A stretch of DNA of 64,000 nt from Candidatus Gullanella endobia (GCF_900048035.1 NZ_LN999832.1:806001-870000); one strand, 5' to 3'; positions 11,222-21,641 are shown, counted from the first letter of the stretch. The notes: generated by a model not told the origin, from the letters alone. A program made the numbers and translations.

Positions 11222-14200
11222 TTACGATGGATATAATATGTCATTAGGACGTGTTACTGCTGCATTCGCTTGGGTTTTTGCAGTATGAGCACCAGCGGCG
11301 CCACGACCCTCGAAGAGGTAGTTTTGTCGTTGCCAATTGCTGATCGGTATAACTGAAGATGATATATAATGTGGTGAAGATACTTTAGTTACCGGTGCAT
11401 TGGCATGATTCTTAAATCGTGTAGTAAAAATTTTTAAACTTTCCGGTAAAGATCCTTCTTCTTTTGCTAAAAGTATGCTAGTAGTAGGCAAAATATGACG
11501 TACGGCTTCTTTTGGTTCGGTAATAGATGTAGTCTTTCCAATAACAAAAAACTCACTATCTGTTGATGGTATCGCTTGAGGGAGTGTGGTATCATAAGGC
11601 AATGCAACATCTGACGTGATAATAGTATTTTCTATTTTCTTAGAATATTGCATCTCTTTTATAATAGTAGATTCAACCTTTTCTGATATTGAACTAACAG
11701 AATATTTATCACCACCTGCTACTACAGACTGAGATAATATCATATTACTTTTATGGATGGGATTTCGTAGAGGTGTGCTATCCGGCATGGAAAACGATTT
11801 TTTTAGCTGTACGTTTTTTTGTTCTAGTTGCTCAGTAATAGTGGAATAGCTAACTAACTCTTTATTCGTAGTTATCTCAGATGACAAAAGCGAATAATGT
11901 TCATTGCGGTAACGACTACGGCGCTGACTGCTTACGCGTAGATGACGTGGAGAACGTCGTGAATGGCGCATTAGATTTGCTTGGTTATTATTGTGTCCAA
12001 TATCAGTATTATCAGAATTAAGCATAATATTATGCTGTAGAATTTTATTCTCATCATTACTGTTCTGATTTTCAATTACCGTATTAAATGTATCGGTATT
12101 GCTTTCCATAGTAGTAGTTATCCTTTTAACAAAAGGATCAGATTGATTATGAACTCGTATTTTACGGTTTAATGTACGATAGTGACGACGCGATGACTGA
12201 ACTTGAATCGGTTTATTATTCTCATTAAAACTATTTCTATAGTTTGATTTTATTATGTTTTCAGTAGATTGATCTTTAAATCCTTCTTGATATTGATTTT
12301 GATGATCTTGGTTAAACATACGGTATGATTTAGTTTGGTCTTCTTGTGATTCTTTTTCAAAAATATCATTTGCATTTTCTTTTATAGCAAAGGTTTTAGA
12401 ATGTTTTTGATACAGATCATTACAATCGTTTTGACGCTGAATATTATCTTGATTAGTATGATTTGGTTTGATATTTCTATTATAGTGGTTATCTTGCTTA
12501 CTTTGACCGCATTGATTTTGCTGCTCTTGAAATTGTGGCTTTCCAATCTTACCTTGCGTTTCAACGACCACTGTATTGGCAGAGTTAATCTCCTGCTGTG
12601 GTATTAGTGTATTAATAATAGATTTAAATCCATCTAAAAAACAGGCAAATATTTTTCTTGAAACGCTAGTATTTGTCACGTTCACAGCATGCGTCACTTG
12701 CACACCATTCGAATTAATTACAGTTTTTTTCTCACTAACTACTGATGAATTTGGCATTAGAAATGCTGACAGCGCTGGCTGTCCAAAGTTTTTTCGCTCG
12801 GAAGCGTACTCTTCTTGCGGTTGAGTCATTTCTGCTTCATGTAACTGCGGCAAAAGATAGCTTAAGGTAGGAGCTACTTCTCCTTTTCGTACACGTAATA
12901 CTACATAATGCGGAGTTTGCATTTGATCATTTGGTACAATGATAGCTCGAACACCACCTTGACGTTTTTCGATTGTATTAACAGCTTCGCGTTTTTCGTT
13001 AAGCAAATAAGAGGCAATAGGCACAGGTACGATAGCATGTACTTCATGAGTATTATCTTTTAAAGCTTCTTCTTCAATAAGACGCAATATGGAAAGGGAA
13101 AGAGATTCATTATCACGAATAGTTCCAGTACCACTGCAGCGAGGACAAACATGATGACTTGATTCACACAGCGATGGACTAAGACGCTGACGAGAAACCT
13201 CCAATAGACCAAAACGAGAAATACGTCCGATTTGAATACGAGCACGATCTTGACGGACTAATTCACGCAGACAATTTTCTACTTCGCGTTGATGACGCGA
13301 AGTAGTCATATCGATAAAATCAATAACAATTAAACCACCTAGATCGCGCAAACGTAGCTGACGAGCGATCTCATCCGCCGCTTCTAGATTGGTATTGAAA
13401 GCAGTTTCTTCAATATCACCACAACGAGTTGAACGCGCAGAATTAATATCAATAGCAGTCAACGCTTCAGTCGTATCGATAATAATTGAGCCACCAGATG
13501 GTAATCGTACTTCACGCTGAAAAGCAGATTCAATCTGTGATTCAATCTGGTAATGACTAAATAAAGGAACTTCTCCACTATAAGACTTAATTTTATTAGT
13601 AAAATCAGGGCGACCCAATGAAGCAATATGCTCCTTTGCTAAATCTAGCACCTTGGGATTATCGATCAATATTTCACCTATATCAGGCCGTAAATAATCG
13701 CGGAAGGCACGAACAATAACATTACTTTCCTGATGTATCAAAAATGGCGCTGGACGACCTTCAGCGGCCTTTTTGATCGCTTGCCAATGCTTGAGACGGA
13801 AAGTTAGATCCCATTGCAGTGCATCAACCGATTTTCCAACGCCGGCAGTTCTGACAATTAGTCCCATGCCATCAGGAAGTTCAAGAGAAGATAGAGTCTC
13901 TTTCAGTTCAGTACGATCATCACCTTCGATACGGCGTGATATACCACCAGCACGTGGATTATTTGGCATTAATACTAGATAACTTCCAGCTAGACTGATA
14001 AATGTGGTCAATGCTGCGCCTTTATTTCCACGTTCCTCTTTATCAACCTGTACGATAACCTCCTGACCTTCGCGTAACACATCCTTAATATTAGGTTTAC
14101 TATGAGTAGAATATTGAGAAGGAAAATACTCACGAGAAATTTCCTTAAGTGGAAGAAAACCATGGCGGTCAGCGCTATAATTTACAAACGCTGCTTCCAA

Positions 14201-14356
14201 GCTAGGTTCAATACGAGCAATTTTACCTTTGTAAATATTAGATTTTTTCTGCTCACGCCAGGGACTTTCAATATTCAGGTCATACAATCGCTGTCCATCT
14301 ACTAGAGCGAGACGCAACTCTTCTTGTTGAGTTGCGTTAATTAACATTCTTTTCAT
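11222..14356 (-). CDS. rne: Ribonuclease E
   Basis: RNase E starts most mRNA decay and processes tRNA and 9S RNA; it scaffolds the degradosome on the inner membrane. The 1044-residue product begins [21 protein letters not shown]1 domain, 5-sensor and DNase I-like catalytic parts are conserved ([17 protein letters not shown]), and the zinc link CPRCSGTG lies near residue 404. The second half is mostly low-complexity N/Q/S-rich sequence, but islands survive: an amphipathic membrane helix ([19 protein letters not shown]), the arginine-rich [19 protein letters not shown], and the last 39 residues, [18 protein letters not shown], the PNPase docking site in E. coli. That suggests a membrane-bound, PNPase-binding degradosome persists. 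The divergent rluC neighbour is as in E. coli. Confidence 0.97.
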   Translation of the reverse strand: MKRMLINATQQEELRLALVDGQRLYDLNIESPWREQKKSNIYKGKIARIEPSLEAAFVNYSADRHGFLPLKEISREYFPSQYSTHSKPNIKDVLREGQEVIVQVDKEERGNKGAALTTFISLAGSYLVLMPNNPRAGGISRRIEGDDRTELKETLSSLELPDGMGLIVRTAGVGKSVDALQWDLTFRLKHWQAIKKAAEGRPAPFLIHQESNVIVRAFRDYLRPDIGEILIDNPKVLDLAKEHIASLGRPDFTNKIKSYSGEVPLFSHYQIESQIESAFQREVRLPSGGSIIIDTTEALTAIDINSARSTRCGDIEETAFNTNLEAADEIARQLRLRDLGGLIVIDFIDMTTSRHQREVENCLRELVRQDRARIQIGRISRFGLLEVSRQRLSPSLCESSHHVCPRCSGTGTIRDNESLSLSILRLIEEEALKDNTHEVHAIVPVPIASYLLNEKREAVNTIEKRQGGVRAIIVPNDQMQTPHYVVLRVRKGEVAPTLSYLLPQLHEAEMTQPQEEYASERKNFGQPALSAFLMPNSSVVSEKKTVINSNGVQVTHAVNVTNTSVSRKIFACFLDGFKSIINTLIPQQEINSANTVVVETQGKIGKPQFQEQQNQCGQSKQDNHYNRNIKPNHTNQDNIQRQNDCNDLYQKHSKTFAIKENANDIFEKESQEDQTKSYRMFNQDHQNQYQEGFKDQSTENIIKSNYRNSFNENNKPIQVQSSRRHYRTLNRKIRVHNQSDPFVKRITTTMESNTDTFNTVIENQNSNDENKILQHNIMLNSDNTDIGHNNNQANLMRHSRRSPRHLRVSSQRRSRYRNEHYSLLSSEITTNKELVSYSTITEQLEQKNVQLKKSFSMPDSTPLRNPIHKSNMILSQSVVAGGDKYSVSSISEKVESTIIKEMQYSKKIENTIITSDVALPYDTTLPQAIPSTDSEFFVIGKTTSITEPKEAVRHILPTTSILLAKEEGSLPESLKIFTTRFKNHANAPVTKVSSPHYISSSVIPISNWQRQNYLFEGRGAAGAHTAKTQANAAVTRPNDILYPS

Positions 14357-14912
14357 TATAACTTACTCATTTTATGTATTAGCAACAGATCTGCAGGTAA
14401 AAACTATATGATCAAGTAATCATAGACATTTCTGTAATTTAGTTCAAAAATAGATAATTTCACAGTTATCTCTTATTAAGTAGTATATTATTTTACTAAT
14501 CTACTTCTTATGATAAAAATAAATTCTTTATAAGAAAATAATATCTAATAATTATTATTAGAATGGATTCTTTTTTCAACTAAACTACAATCTATAATCT
14601 AGTAACTATTCGATTAACTATTATATTTTATACTATTGCTATGCTTAGACTAAAGCGGACATATTTAAGATTCTTCGAATACTTTCATTCTAGATGTGAA
14701 AGCATGAAAGAAAAATATATTATTCCACTGCTAATACACATATAGCAAGATGACTTTATAAATTGATAACAAATTTAAGACCTATTCTGATAGAATATCA
14801 ACTAAGCATAGCAAGCCTATCTGACAATACAAAAGTTTTTGCTGATTAAACCACAGTTAAACACATAAAAAAAGTAGCATTATGATGTTAGCATGTTGAG
14901 AACACTACTCAA
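14357..14912. other. rne-rluC divergent leader region
   Basis: In E. coli this interval is of similar length and holds the long rne 5' untranslated region whose hairpins mediate RNase E autoregulation. The length (556 bases) is kept here although most other gaps have changed. I see only a weak stem (CTTTCA/TGAAAG near 14689-14709) and cannot confirm the regulatory hairpins. Confidence 0.4.
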
Positions 14913-15869
14913 ATGAGCAAAAATAATTCTAGCGTACATTTTATTACTATCTCCGCAGATGAAGCCGGTCAGCGAATTGATAATTTTTTGCATATGTACC
15001 TTAATAGGGTACCGAAAAGCATGATTTACCGTATTATGCGTAAAGGTGAAGTACGCGTTAATAAGAAAAGGATAAAACCAGAATATAAACTAAAAAATGA
15101 TGATGAAATACGTATTCCACCAGTACAATATTCTAATGAAAAATACATAACTATTTCTACTAAATTAGATAAAGTAATTGCATTAAATGACGCTGTATTG
15201 TATGAAGATGAACACCTCTTAATATTGAATAAACCAGCGGGTACAGCAGTTCATGGTGGTAGCGGTCTTAGTTTTGGAATTATAGAAGGCTTGCGCGCGT
15301 TACGTCCCGATGCAAATTTTTTAGAATTAGTTCACCGTCTAGATAAAGATACATCTGGAGTACTCTTATTAGCTAAGAAACGATCGGCTCTCTGCGCATT
15401 GCATGCGCAGTTTCGTGCTAAAGAAATGAAAAAAGATTATCTAGCTTTAGTGCGTGGTCAGTGGCAGTCTCATATGAAAACAATAGCAGTACCGTTATTA
15501 AAAAGTATATTTGCCCGTGGCAAACATATTATGCGGGTAAACAACGCAGGAAAAGAATCTGAAACCCATTTTGAGATTAATGAACAGTTTAGATTAGCTA
15601 CGTTAGTGCAAGCCAGTCCAATAACTGGACGCACGCACCAGATTCGTGTTCATGCTAAATATGCTGGTCATCCAATTGCATTTGATGATCGATATGGCGA
15701 TAGTGTATTTAATCAGCAGCTAAAAGACTCTGGTTTAAATCGATTATTTTTGCATGCAATTGCATTACGTTTTAAGCATCCAAGTAGCGGAGAAGTATTG
15801 CAAATAAACGCACCTCTAGATACATCTTTACGCCAGTGCCTATTATATTTACGTAACGATCGCAAGTAA
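14913..15869 (+). CDS. rluC: 23S rRNA pseudouridine synthase RluC
   Basis: RluC makes pseudouridines 955, 2504 and 2580 in 23S rRNA. The 318 residues match E. coli RluC (319). An S4 RNA-binding domain fills residues 15-75 (QRIDNFLHMYLNRVPKSMIYR). The RluA-family catalytic motif HRLDKDTSGVLLLAKK, with the active aspartate, lies near residue 145. The RTHQIRVH and HPIAFDDRYGD blocks follow. It reads away from rne and is followed by fossils of its E. coli neighbours yceF and yceD. Confidence 0.96.
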   Translation: MSKNNSSVHFITISADEAGQRIDNFLHMYLNRVPKSMIYRIMRKGEVRVNKKRIKPEYKLKNDDEIRIPPVQYSNEKYITISTKLDKVIALNDAVLYEDEHLLILNKPAGTAVHGGSGLSFGIIEGLRALRPDANFLELVHRLDKDTSGVLLLAKKRSALCALHAQFRAKEMKKDYLALVRGQWQSHMKTIAVPLLKSIFARGKHIMRVNNAGKESETHFEINEQFRLATLVQASPITGRTHQIRVHAKYAGHPIAFDDRYGDSVFNQQLKDSGLNRLFLHAIALRFKHPSSGEVLQINAPLDTSLRQCLLYLRNDRK

Positions 15870-15879
15870 TCATATCAGA

Positions 15880-16030
15880 CATTAGTAGTTATCGATATAA
15901 TGGATTGATGTTATTCAATCAAAGAATAGCAGTTAGCCCCAGTCAAGTACTATTGACAGGTAGATTGGTATATTTATATCTAATCTTAGATTATTTAGAA
16001 TGATATAATCTCTGATTATTTATATTAAAA
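15880..16030 (-). pseudogene. yceF: Possible yceF (Maf-like) C-terminal remnant
   Basis: On the minus strand a translation containing NST-LGLTAIL and NPL is loosely collinear with the YceF end (DPNTLVGLPLIALCQML...NPL), with stops. E. coli has yceF here, convergent with rluC. The similarity is weak and the call leans on synteny. YceF is a nucleotide pyrophosphatase of the Maf family. Confidence 0.3.
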
Positions 16031-16699
16031 AGATTACTTACATATATTAAGAAATAAGAGTATTTCAAAGCATGTAGAAATATACAATACAGATTTTTAT
16101 CTGGATTTGAAAAAGTTCTCTATCTATTAATATTAAATATCATCGTAGATCGGTATAGAGCATTATATACTTCTTATATACTTCTTACTTCTACTACTAA
16201 GAGTAGTTATACCAACCAATAATATTTTTGTAAGTAAAGTGGTTTTTCATGCGAAATTACTTTCCGATATGGAGTATTAATTATTGCTAATAATTAGATA
16301 CTATGGATAACACAACAGTAAGCTAGTTCTAACTATTCGCGATAATTTATATATTAACGTATTATTTACAATAGTTTTTATCTGGTAAGTAATATTTTAT
16401 AGATATCTTTTTATAAAAATTAAACAGCATGATTAATTTTTATAAAAAGATAATAATTTCAATAAAAAAGAACAATAAAACTATTTTATAAATTATTTGA
16501 TTATCTAAAAAATTATAAAATATGTTGTTATACTATCAAATATTTATTATTAAGATTATGAATATAATTAAAATCTCTATAGAACAATTTTTTTCTTTGA
16601 CCTTCCCTTGTTAAAAAGTTAACATATGTTCTTTATATTAAGTAATATATTTCGACGCATAAAGAGAGAAGATTACTCCTATTTATTTTAAGTTTAGAT
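16031..16699. other. AT-rich gap in the yceF/yceD fossil region
   Basis: No intact frame. By synteny it should hold the rest of yceF on the minus strand and the start of yceD on the plus strand, but I cannot align it. It contains the 20-bp hairpin at 16404-16452. Confidence 0.4.
16404..16452. repeat. Perfect 20-bp hairpin, 9-base loop
   Basis: Arms 16404-16423 and 16433-16452 are exact reverse complements around ACAGCATGA. It lies inside DNA that by synteny was once coding (yceF or yceD), so it probably formed after those genes died. Confidence 0.8.
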
Positions 16700-16945
16700 A
16701 GTAAAATTAAAGATGTGTTGTAACTTTCCGAAATACATGAAATTTTCTATATTGCTAAACTTAGCGATGTAAGTTTATTGGTGATAATAAGAAATAAATA
16801 GTCCTGCTCTATTAAACCAATATATATTATTGAATAATATAAAGTATTTAAAAATTAAAACAAATATTTAAATAATACTATCCGTAGAGGAAAAAATTAT
16901 CTAGTTAATATAGTTAACTATATTAACTCATAAACAAAGGAGAAA
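16700..16945 (+). pseudogene. yceD: yceD (DUF177) pseudogene
   Basis: Just upstream of rpmF, where E. coli has yceD, the plus strand reads LSEIHEIFYIAKLSDVSLL then VIIRNK and a stop. This is collinear with the E. coli YceD block LPEAYEPIEVNEFGEIDLL followed by AMVEDE. A later piece NIVNYINS-stop-TKEK matches the YceD end NPFAVLASLKRK. Stops and frameshifts show the gene is dead. YceD is an rRNA-linked DUF177 protein usually co-transcribed with rpmF; the downstream rpmF keeps its own strong ribosome binding site. Confidence 0.6.
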
Positions 16946-16956
16946 TAACAAGATCT

Positions 16957-17127
16957 ATGGCCGTACAAAAAAATAAACCTACCCGCTCCAAAAGGGGTAT
17001 GCGTCGTTCTCACGACGCGCTAAGCTCTTGCTGTATATCAGTTGAAAAAGTTTCTGGTGAAACTCATCTACGTCACCATATCACTACAGATGGTTTTTAT
17101 CGTGGTATTAAAGTTATCGTTAAATGA
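16957..17127 (+). CDS. rpmF: Ribosomal protein L32
   Basis: The 56-residue product begins [20 protein letters not shown] and ends GIKVIVK, matching E. coli L32 (57 residues) almost throughout, including [15 protein letters not shown]32 is a small 50S protein near the peptidyl transferase side. An AAAGGAG ribosome binding site lies 14 bases before ATG. E. coli order yceD-rpmF-plsX-fabH is kept, but both yceD and plsX are now fossils, so rpmF stands alone between dead genes. Confidence 0.96.
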   Translation: MAVQKNKPTRSKRGMRRSHDALSSCCISVEKVSGETHLRHHITTDGFYRGIKVIVK

Positions 17128-17174
17128 TTCTAAAATAATATATTAAAATTTTTGGCTCTTGTATGAGCTCCTGT

Positions 17175-17202
17175 TGACGACAGAAACTTTTTTCTGTCGT
17201 CA
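17175..17202 (+). terminator. Perfect 12-bp hairpin after rpmF, possible terminator
   Basis: TGACGACAGAAA and its exact complement (17175-17186, 17191-17202) enclose CTTT, 47 bases beyond the rpmF stop. The stem is relatively GC-rich for this genome. No T run follows, so termination is uncertain; an RNase processing site or the former plsX leader are other readings. Confidence 0.45.
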
Positions 17203-17209
17203 TATTACC

Positions 17210-17945
17210 CTAGTTCTTACAGGTACTTATCTATGTATCCATAGCTTATATTATTATTTATCTGCAAATCCCTCAACAATATATCCTTTACTAATAAGTA
17301 TTAATTTAATTTTAATTAAAAAAATTGATAGTTTTTCAGCTAAATTAGTTATGCCAGTAATCTAAATTGTCTTAGGCACTTTTCGATGTAGTTTATCAAA
17401 AATAGCATTTTAAATAGTTAATATCATAAAGTTGATAATACTGACGCGTACTGATTAAATTATAAAGTTAATACTTAAAGATTATTGAAAATAATAAACG
17501 AGCAAGGTTGATGATGAAGTTTTTGATCCCTTAAACTAAGGTAGAATAATTATTATAAATTCTAGCAACAACATTTCTTGTAATGGAGCGATAATAGTGA
17601 AATTGACGTAATTAATGTAGATGATGGTATAGTATATTGTATGGGATTGTTTTAACCTGAATATGGTGTTATTAAATAACAATTAAAATAAATTAAAAGA
17701 TTCGATTCGATATAAAACACAGTAATACTGTTAAATGAACAGTTACCTAATGCATCAATTTGATTGCCTAAATCCTGATTAATAGAATAGCACTTACCTG
17801 ATATATCTGAAAGATACGGTTATCGACAGTTACTGCTTGACTAAGTAATTCACTTTTACCCCGCTATCGAAAAAGAAATATAAGAAGTGTAGCGGCAGAT
17901 CCTTTAGCAGATAAGTGCATACCTGGATATGATATTGCCTAAGAG
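17210..17945 (+). pseudogene. plsX: plsX (acyl-ACP:phosphate acyltransferase) pseudogene
   Basis: PlsX makes acyl-phosphate for phospholipid synthesis. Fragments in order along the plus strand match E. coli PlsX: LILLFICKS (LTLLLVGNS); DNTDAY-stop-LNYKV (GNTGALMGLAKL); IDVINVDD (TDVLVCDG); LNPD-two stops-N...TVIDS (LNPDQYN...TVIKS, from 17768); and AIEKEI-stop-EV-stop-RQ (AIEQAVQAVQRQ, from 17863). Several stops fall where the family has Gln, as expected from CAA/CAG to TAA/TAG changes. Position between rpmF and fabH is exactly that of E. coli plsX. PlsB could replace it in phospholipid synthesis, but plsB is not in this window. Confidence 0.8.
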
Positions 17946-17958
17946 TGATTAAGTGTAC

Positions 17959-18912
17959 ATGTTTACAAAGATTCTCGGTACCGGAAGTTATCTTCCGGCG
18001 CATATCCGGTCTAATGCCGATCTTGAAAAAATGGTGAATACATCTGATGAGTGGATTGTTACTCGAACTGGTATTCGTGAACGTCATATTGCTAAAGCTG
18101 ATGAAACTGTATCTAGCATGGGATATGCTGCTGCTGAACAGGCATTAACTATGGCTGGTATTTTAGCAGATAAAATCGGTATGATTATTGTTGCAACTAC
18201 ATCTTCGAGCCATGCTTTTCCTAGTTCAGCTTGTCAAATTCAACGAAAGCTAGCCATTGATGAGTGTATTGCTTTCGATTTAGCAGCTGCTTGCGCTGGT
18301 TTTGCTTACGCGCTGAGCGTAGCGGATAATTATATTAAAAATAGTGTAGTCGAATACGCGTTGGTAATTGGCTCTGATGCATTAAGCCATACTCTAGACC
18401 CTGCAGATCGCGGGACGTTAATTTTGTTTGGTGATGGTGCCGGTGCAGTTGTTCTAGGGTGCTCTACCGAGCCGGGTATTATCTCAACGCATCTACGTGC
18501 TGCTGGTCGCTATGGTGATTTATTAACGCTTCCATATCATGATCGTCTTAATCCTGCTGCGTCTGCTTACTTAACAATGTCTGGTAATGAAGTATTTAAA
18601 GTAGCAGTAACCGAATTAGCTCATATCGTTGATGAAACGCTTAGCGCTAATGGATTCGACTGCAGTCAACTGGACTGGTTAGTACCACATCAAGCTAACT
18701 TGCGTATTATTACTGCTATAGCTAAACGTCTTGGAATAGATATGAAAAAAGTAGTTGTAACCCTTGATGGGCATGGCAATACCTCTGCTGCTTCTGTACC
18801 TCTAGCGCTAGATGAAGCAGTGCGAACTGGCCGTATTCAAGCGGGACATTTAGTAATGCTAGAAGCATTTGGTGGTGGTTTTGCTTGGGGTTCAGCGTTA
18901 TTACGATTTTAA
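17959..18912 (+). CDS. fabH: Beta-ketoacyl-ACP synthase III FabH
   Basis: FabH condenses acetyl-CoA with malonyl-ACP to start fatty acid synthesis. I chose ATG at 17959 ([13 protein letters not shown]), which gives 317 residues, the E. coli length, over the upstream GTG at 17953. The Cys-His-Asn triad is visible: [12 protein letters not shown] (Cys near 112), VPHQANLRI (His near 244) and [11 protein letters not shown] (Asn near 274). It leads a tight fabH-fabD-fabG group with gaps of about 15 bases. The plsX fossil runs right up to its start, so its promoter or a read-through transcript must come from decayed DNA. Confidence 0.96.
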   Translation: MFTKILGTGSYLPAHIRSNADLEKMVNTSDEWIVTRTGIRERHIAKADETVSSMGYAAAEQALTMAGILADKIGMIIVATTSSSHAFPSSACQIQRKLAIDECIAFDLAAACAGFAYALSVADNYIKNSVVEYALVIGSDALSHTLDPADRGTLILFGDGAGAVVLGCSTEPGIISTHLRAAGRYGDLLTLPYHDRLNPAASAYLTMSGNEVFKVAVTELAHIVDETLSANGFDCSQLDWLVPHQANLRIITAIAKRLGIDMKKVVVTLDGHGNTSAASVPLALDEAVRTGRIQAGHLVMLEAFGGGFAWGSALLRF

Positions 18913-18928
18913 TCGATAGGAAAAAAAA

Positions 18929-19858
18929 ATGACGATCTTCGCCATGGTATTTCCAGGACAAGGTTCACAGACAATAGGTATGTTTTCAGAATTAGCAGCA
19001 AACTACGCATTAGTTGAGAAGACATTTTCTGAAGCTTCTGCTGTTCTAGGTTATAATTTGTGGCAGTGTGTACAAAAAGGTTCAGCTGAAGAACTAAATA
19101 AAACATGGGTAACCCAACCGGCATTATTAGCATCATCAGTTGCTGTTTGGCGCGTTTGGAAGCAACAAGGCGGTCAAATGCCAGCGCTTATGGCTGGTCA
19201 TAGTCTAGGCGAATATTCCGCCCTGGTATGTGCAGGAAGTTTAGATTTCACAACAGCAATTTCGTTGGTAGCGCTTCGTGGTAAATTAATGCAAAACGCA
19301 GCGCCAGTCGGCACAGGTGCAATGTCTGCTATTATTGGTCTAGATGATAATTCTGTTTTTTCTGCTTGCGAACAAGCAGCTCAAGGACAAATAGTTTCGC
19401 CAGTTAACTTTAATTCCCCAGGCCAGATAGTTATTGCTGGGCATAAAGAGGCGGTGGAACGCGCAAACTTAGCTTGTAAAAAAGCTGGTGCAAAACGAAC
19501 AGTAACTCTACCAGTCAGTGTACCATCCCATTGTGCTTTGATGAAACCAGCAGCAGAAAAATTTGCAAAAATATTGGAAAAAGTAACATTTACATCGCCA
19601 AAAATACCAGTGATTAACAATGTAGATGTACGCGTAGAGAAAAACCCAATGGCTATTCGACAAGCTTTAGTACGTCATCTTTATAGCCCAGTGCGATGGA
19701 CAGAAACTGTAGAATTTCTTATATCCCAGGGTGTAGAGGTATTGGTGGAACTTGGTCCTGGTAAAACCCTTATTCATCTGACTAAGCGTATTAATAGCAA
19801 ACTTTTAGGTGAGGCAGTAAATGATCCTGCCTCGTTAGCTGCAGCGATCAAACACTAA
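18929..19858 (+). CDS. fabD: Malonyl-CoA:ACP transacylase FabD
   Basis: FabD loads malonate onto acyl carrier protein. The 309 residues equal the E. coli length. The entry motif FPGQGSQ is at residues 8-14, the nucleophile elbow GHSLGEYSA (Ser near 92) and the catalytic histidine in VPSHCALM (near 201). The C-terminal VELGPGKTL block is intact. A GATAGGAAAAAAA leader precedes ATG, 16 bases after fabH, so the two are co-transcribed. Confidence 0.96.
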   Translation: MTIFAMVFPGQGSQTIGMFSELAANYALVEKTFSEASAVLGYNLWQCVQKGSAEELNKTWVTQPALLASSVAVWRVWKQQGGQMPALMAGHSLGEYSALVCAGSLDFTTAISLVALRGKLMQNAAPVGTGAMSAIIGLDDNSVFSACEQAAQGQIVSPVNFNSPGQIVIAGHKEAVERANLACKKAGAKRTVTLPVSVPSHCALMKPAAEKFAKILEKVTFTSPKIPVINNVDVRVEKNPMAIRQALVRHLYSPVRWTETVEFLISQGVEVLVELGPGKTLIHLTKRINSKLLGEAVNDPASLAAAIKH

Positions 19859-19872
19859 AATTAGGATTATAA

Positions 19873-20607
19873 ATGAATTTAGAAGGCAAAATAACGCTAG
19901 TAACTGGCGCAAGTCGTGGTATTGGCCGCGCAATTGCAGAGATGCTTGCAGATAGAGGCGCAACAGTAATTGGTACTGCTACTAGTGAATCAGGTGTTTC
20001 CGCTATAAGCGCCTATCTAGGTAATAGTGGTAAAGGAATGAAATTAGATGTTTCTAATAGTATTTCAATCGATACATTTTTAAATAAAATGCGCTCTGAA
20101 TTTGGTGATGTAGATGTTTTAGTAAACAATGCAGGTATTACGCGTGATAATCTGCTGATGCGAATGAAAGAAGATGAATGGAAAACTATTATTGATATTA
20201 ATTTGACGTCCGTATTCCGTATGTCAAAAGCGGTAATTCAGGCTATGATGAAAAAAAAATATGGAAGAATTATTACTATTGGTTCTGTTGTAGGTGTTAT
20301 GGGCAATCCCGGACAAACAAATTATGCTGCTGCTAAAGCAGGCTTAGTGGGATTTACTAAATCACTAGCCCGTGAAGTTGCTTCACGTGGTATTACAGTC
20401 AACGTGGTAGCACCAGGTTTTATTGCAACGGATATGACTAAAGCATTGACAGATGAGCATCGTAATAGCATTTTATCCTATATTCCAGCAAACCGTTTTG
20501 GTTATCCGAAAGAAATCGCTAGTGCTGTCGCTTTTTTTGCCTCTGAAGATGCAGCATATATTACTGGTGAAACGGTACATATTAATGGCGGCATGTATAT
20601 GTTGTAA
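19873..20607 (+). CDS. fabG: 3-oxoacyl-ACP reductase FabG
   Basis: FabG is the NADPH-dependent short-chain reductase of the elongation cycle. The product is 244 residues, as in E. coli. The cofactor motif TGASRGIGRAIA is at residues 12-23, NNAG near 86-89, the active Ser in TIGSVVGVMG and the YxxxK pair in NYAAAKAGLVGF. The end, TGETVHINGGMYML, is typical. It follows fabD by 14 bases and precedes acpP, the E. coli order. Confidence 0.97.
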   Translation: MNLEGKITLVTGASRGIGRAIAEMLADRGATVIGTATSESGVSAISAYLGNSGKGMKLDVSNSISIDTFLNKMRSEFGDVDVLVNNAGITRDNLLMRMKEDEWKTIIDINLTSVFRMSKAVIQAMMKKKYGRIITIGSVVGVMGNPGQTNYAAAKAGLVGFTKSLAREVASRGITVNVVAPGFIATDMTKALTDEHRNSILSYIPANRFGYPKEIASAVAFFASEDAAYITGETVHINGGMYML

Positions 20608-20717
20608 AAGTACAAAAAATCATTTGTGTTGTTTGTAATAAAAATAGAAAATAGCAAAAATTGTAATTTGACTAGCTTAGATTGAGTTATATCTTTTTAA
20701 ACATTTTATACACCACG

Positions 20718-20741
20718 AAAACCATCGCATAAGCGAGTTTT
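20718..20741 (+). promoter_or_regulatory. Small hairpin in the fabG-acpP gap
   Basis: AAAAC-CA-TCGC-ATAA-GCGA-GTTTT folds into two short stems just upstream of acpP. It could be a weak terminator of the fab operon or part of the acpP leader. The spacing and the T run are modest, so this is tentative. Confidence 0.3.
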
Positions 20742-20759
20742 GATAGGAAATTTAATAGC

Positions 20760-20993
20760 ATGAACACTATCGAAGAAAGTGTTAAGACAATTATCGCTGA
20801 ACAACTGGGTGTTAAGAAAGAAAAAGTTGTTAATAATGCTTCTTTTGTTGAGGACCTCGGCGCTGACTCTCTTGATACCGTTGAGCTGGTTATGGCGCTG
20901 GAAGAAAAATTCGATATAGAAATTCCGGACGAAGAAGCTGAAAAAATCACTACTGTTCAAGCAGCAATTGATTTTATTCAGGCAAACCAGTAA
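20760..20993 (+). CDS. acpP: Acyl carrier protein
   Basis: ACP carries growing acyl chains on a 4'-phosphopantetheine. The 77-residue product matches E. coli ACP closely, with the modified serine at residue 37 in [11 protein letters not shown] and the acidic recognition helix after it ([19 protein letters not shown]). This is one of the most conserved proteins in the window, in keeping with its use by fabHDG, lpxL and lipoylation. A clear terminator follows, so acpP ends a transcript; fabF, next in E. coli, is absent. Confidence 0.98.
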   Translation: MNTIEESVKTIIAEQLGVKKEKVVNNASFVEDLGADSLDTVELVMALEEKFDIEIPDEEAEKITTVQAAIDFIQANQ

Positions 20994-21007
20994 TAAGTAA
21001 ATACCCC

Positions 21008-21036
21008 TAGGCGGTTGTTTAACCGCCTAAGTTTTT
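21008..21036 (+). terminator. Intrinsic terminator of acpP
   Basis: TAGGCGGTT (21008-21016) and AACCGCCTA (21021-21029) form a perfect 9-bp GC-rich stem with loop GTTT, followed by AGTTTTT. It is the clearest classical terminator in the window, 15 bases after the acpP stop. Confidence 0.9.
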
Positions 21037-21335
21037 AATCTAAATATAAAGATACTTCCCTCTTTGAAATGGAAGTATATAAGTGTTTAATTTAATAGTT
21101 ATACTCTGATTTGTTATACTATTATTTTAAGAATATCGTAGAACCTAGTAGAAATTTACTTTTACTAGAGAATGGTATCAAACTAATCTAGTATTTTACT
21201 ATTTATTATATAGTGTGTCTTAAAAGTTTAGTTAAGAAATTTTAATAACAGAGAAATCGGATTACGTAAAAATTAATAATTTCTTCGTATCGTCGAATAT
21301 CATCAATATAATGATCAATTATTTCCATTATGCAC
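21037..21335. other. Gap where fabF should be
   Basis: E. coli has fabF (about 1.2 kb) between acpP and pabC. Only about 300 bases separate the acpP terminator from the first pabC-like remnant, and I find no fabF fragment, so fabF was mostly deleted. Confidence 0.5.
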
Positions 21336-21560
21336 AACTTTTAATTAGTATAGTATTTATACTATACACTTATGTTATATTCTGAATGTATAATATCTAT
21401 ATACAGCGTAAATGATCGAATTATTACAGTTCGGATATCTTACTAGCAAGTAAGAACTTAAAGATGATGCCTTCATTAGTAATGATATACTACTAGTAGT
21501 ATTTATCAAAAAAATAGACAAATAGAACGCTATAATAATTTTTACTTGTAGTTTTACCAA
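21336..21560 (+). pseudogene. pabC: pabC (aminodeoxychorismate lyase) remnant
   Basis: PabC makes 4-aminobenzoate for folate. Fragments just upstream of mltG match its C-terminal half in order: NF-stop-LV-stop-YLYYT (NLFWRKGNVVYT), SVNDRII (GVNGIM) and ELKDDAFISNDILLVV (EESLQADEMVICNALMPV), then TL-stops-FL (TLYEYL). Frames differ between fragments. The position matches E. coli fabF-pabC-mltG. Individual matches are weak; the order and place make the case. Confidence 0.5.
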
Positions 21561-21641
21561 ATATGCTAAAAGACATTAAATCTAAAAATACTATTGTTGG
21601 CTATCTAGTAAACCTACAAGATTAAAATAAAATAACAGTAT

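Noticed and set aside
12382-12824. Several short frames opposite or within the rne C-terminal half
   Set aside because: They overlap the low-complexity part of rne in other frames; rne itself is continuous and homologous at both ends.
17159-17365. 68-codon open frame after rpmF
   Set aside because: It spans the hairpin and the start of the plsX fossil, has no ribosome binding site and no family features; decayed plsX explains the region better.
17953-17958. Upstream GTG start for fabH
   Set aside because: ATG six bases later gives the E. coli length and N-terminus.
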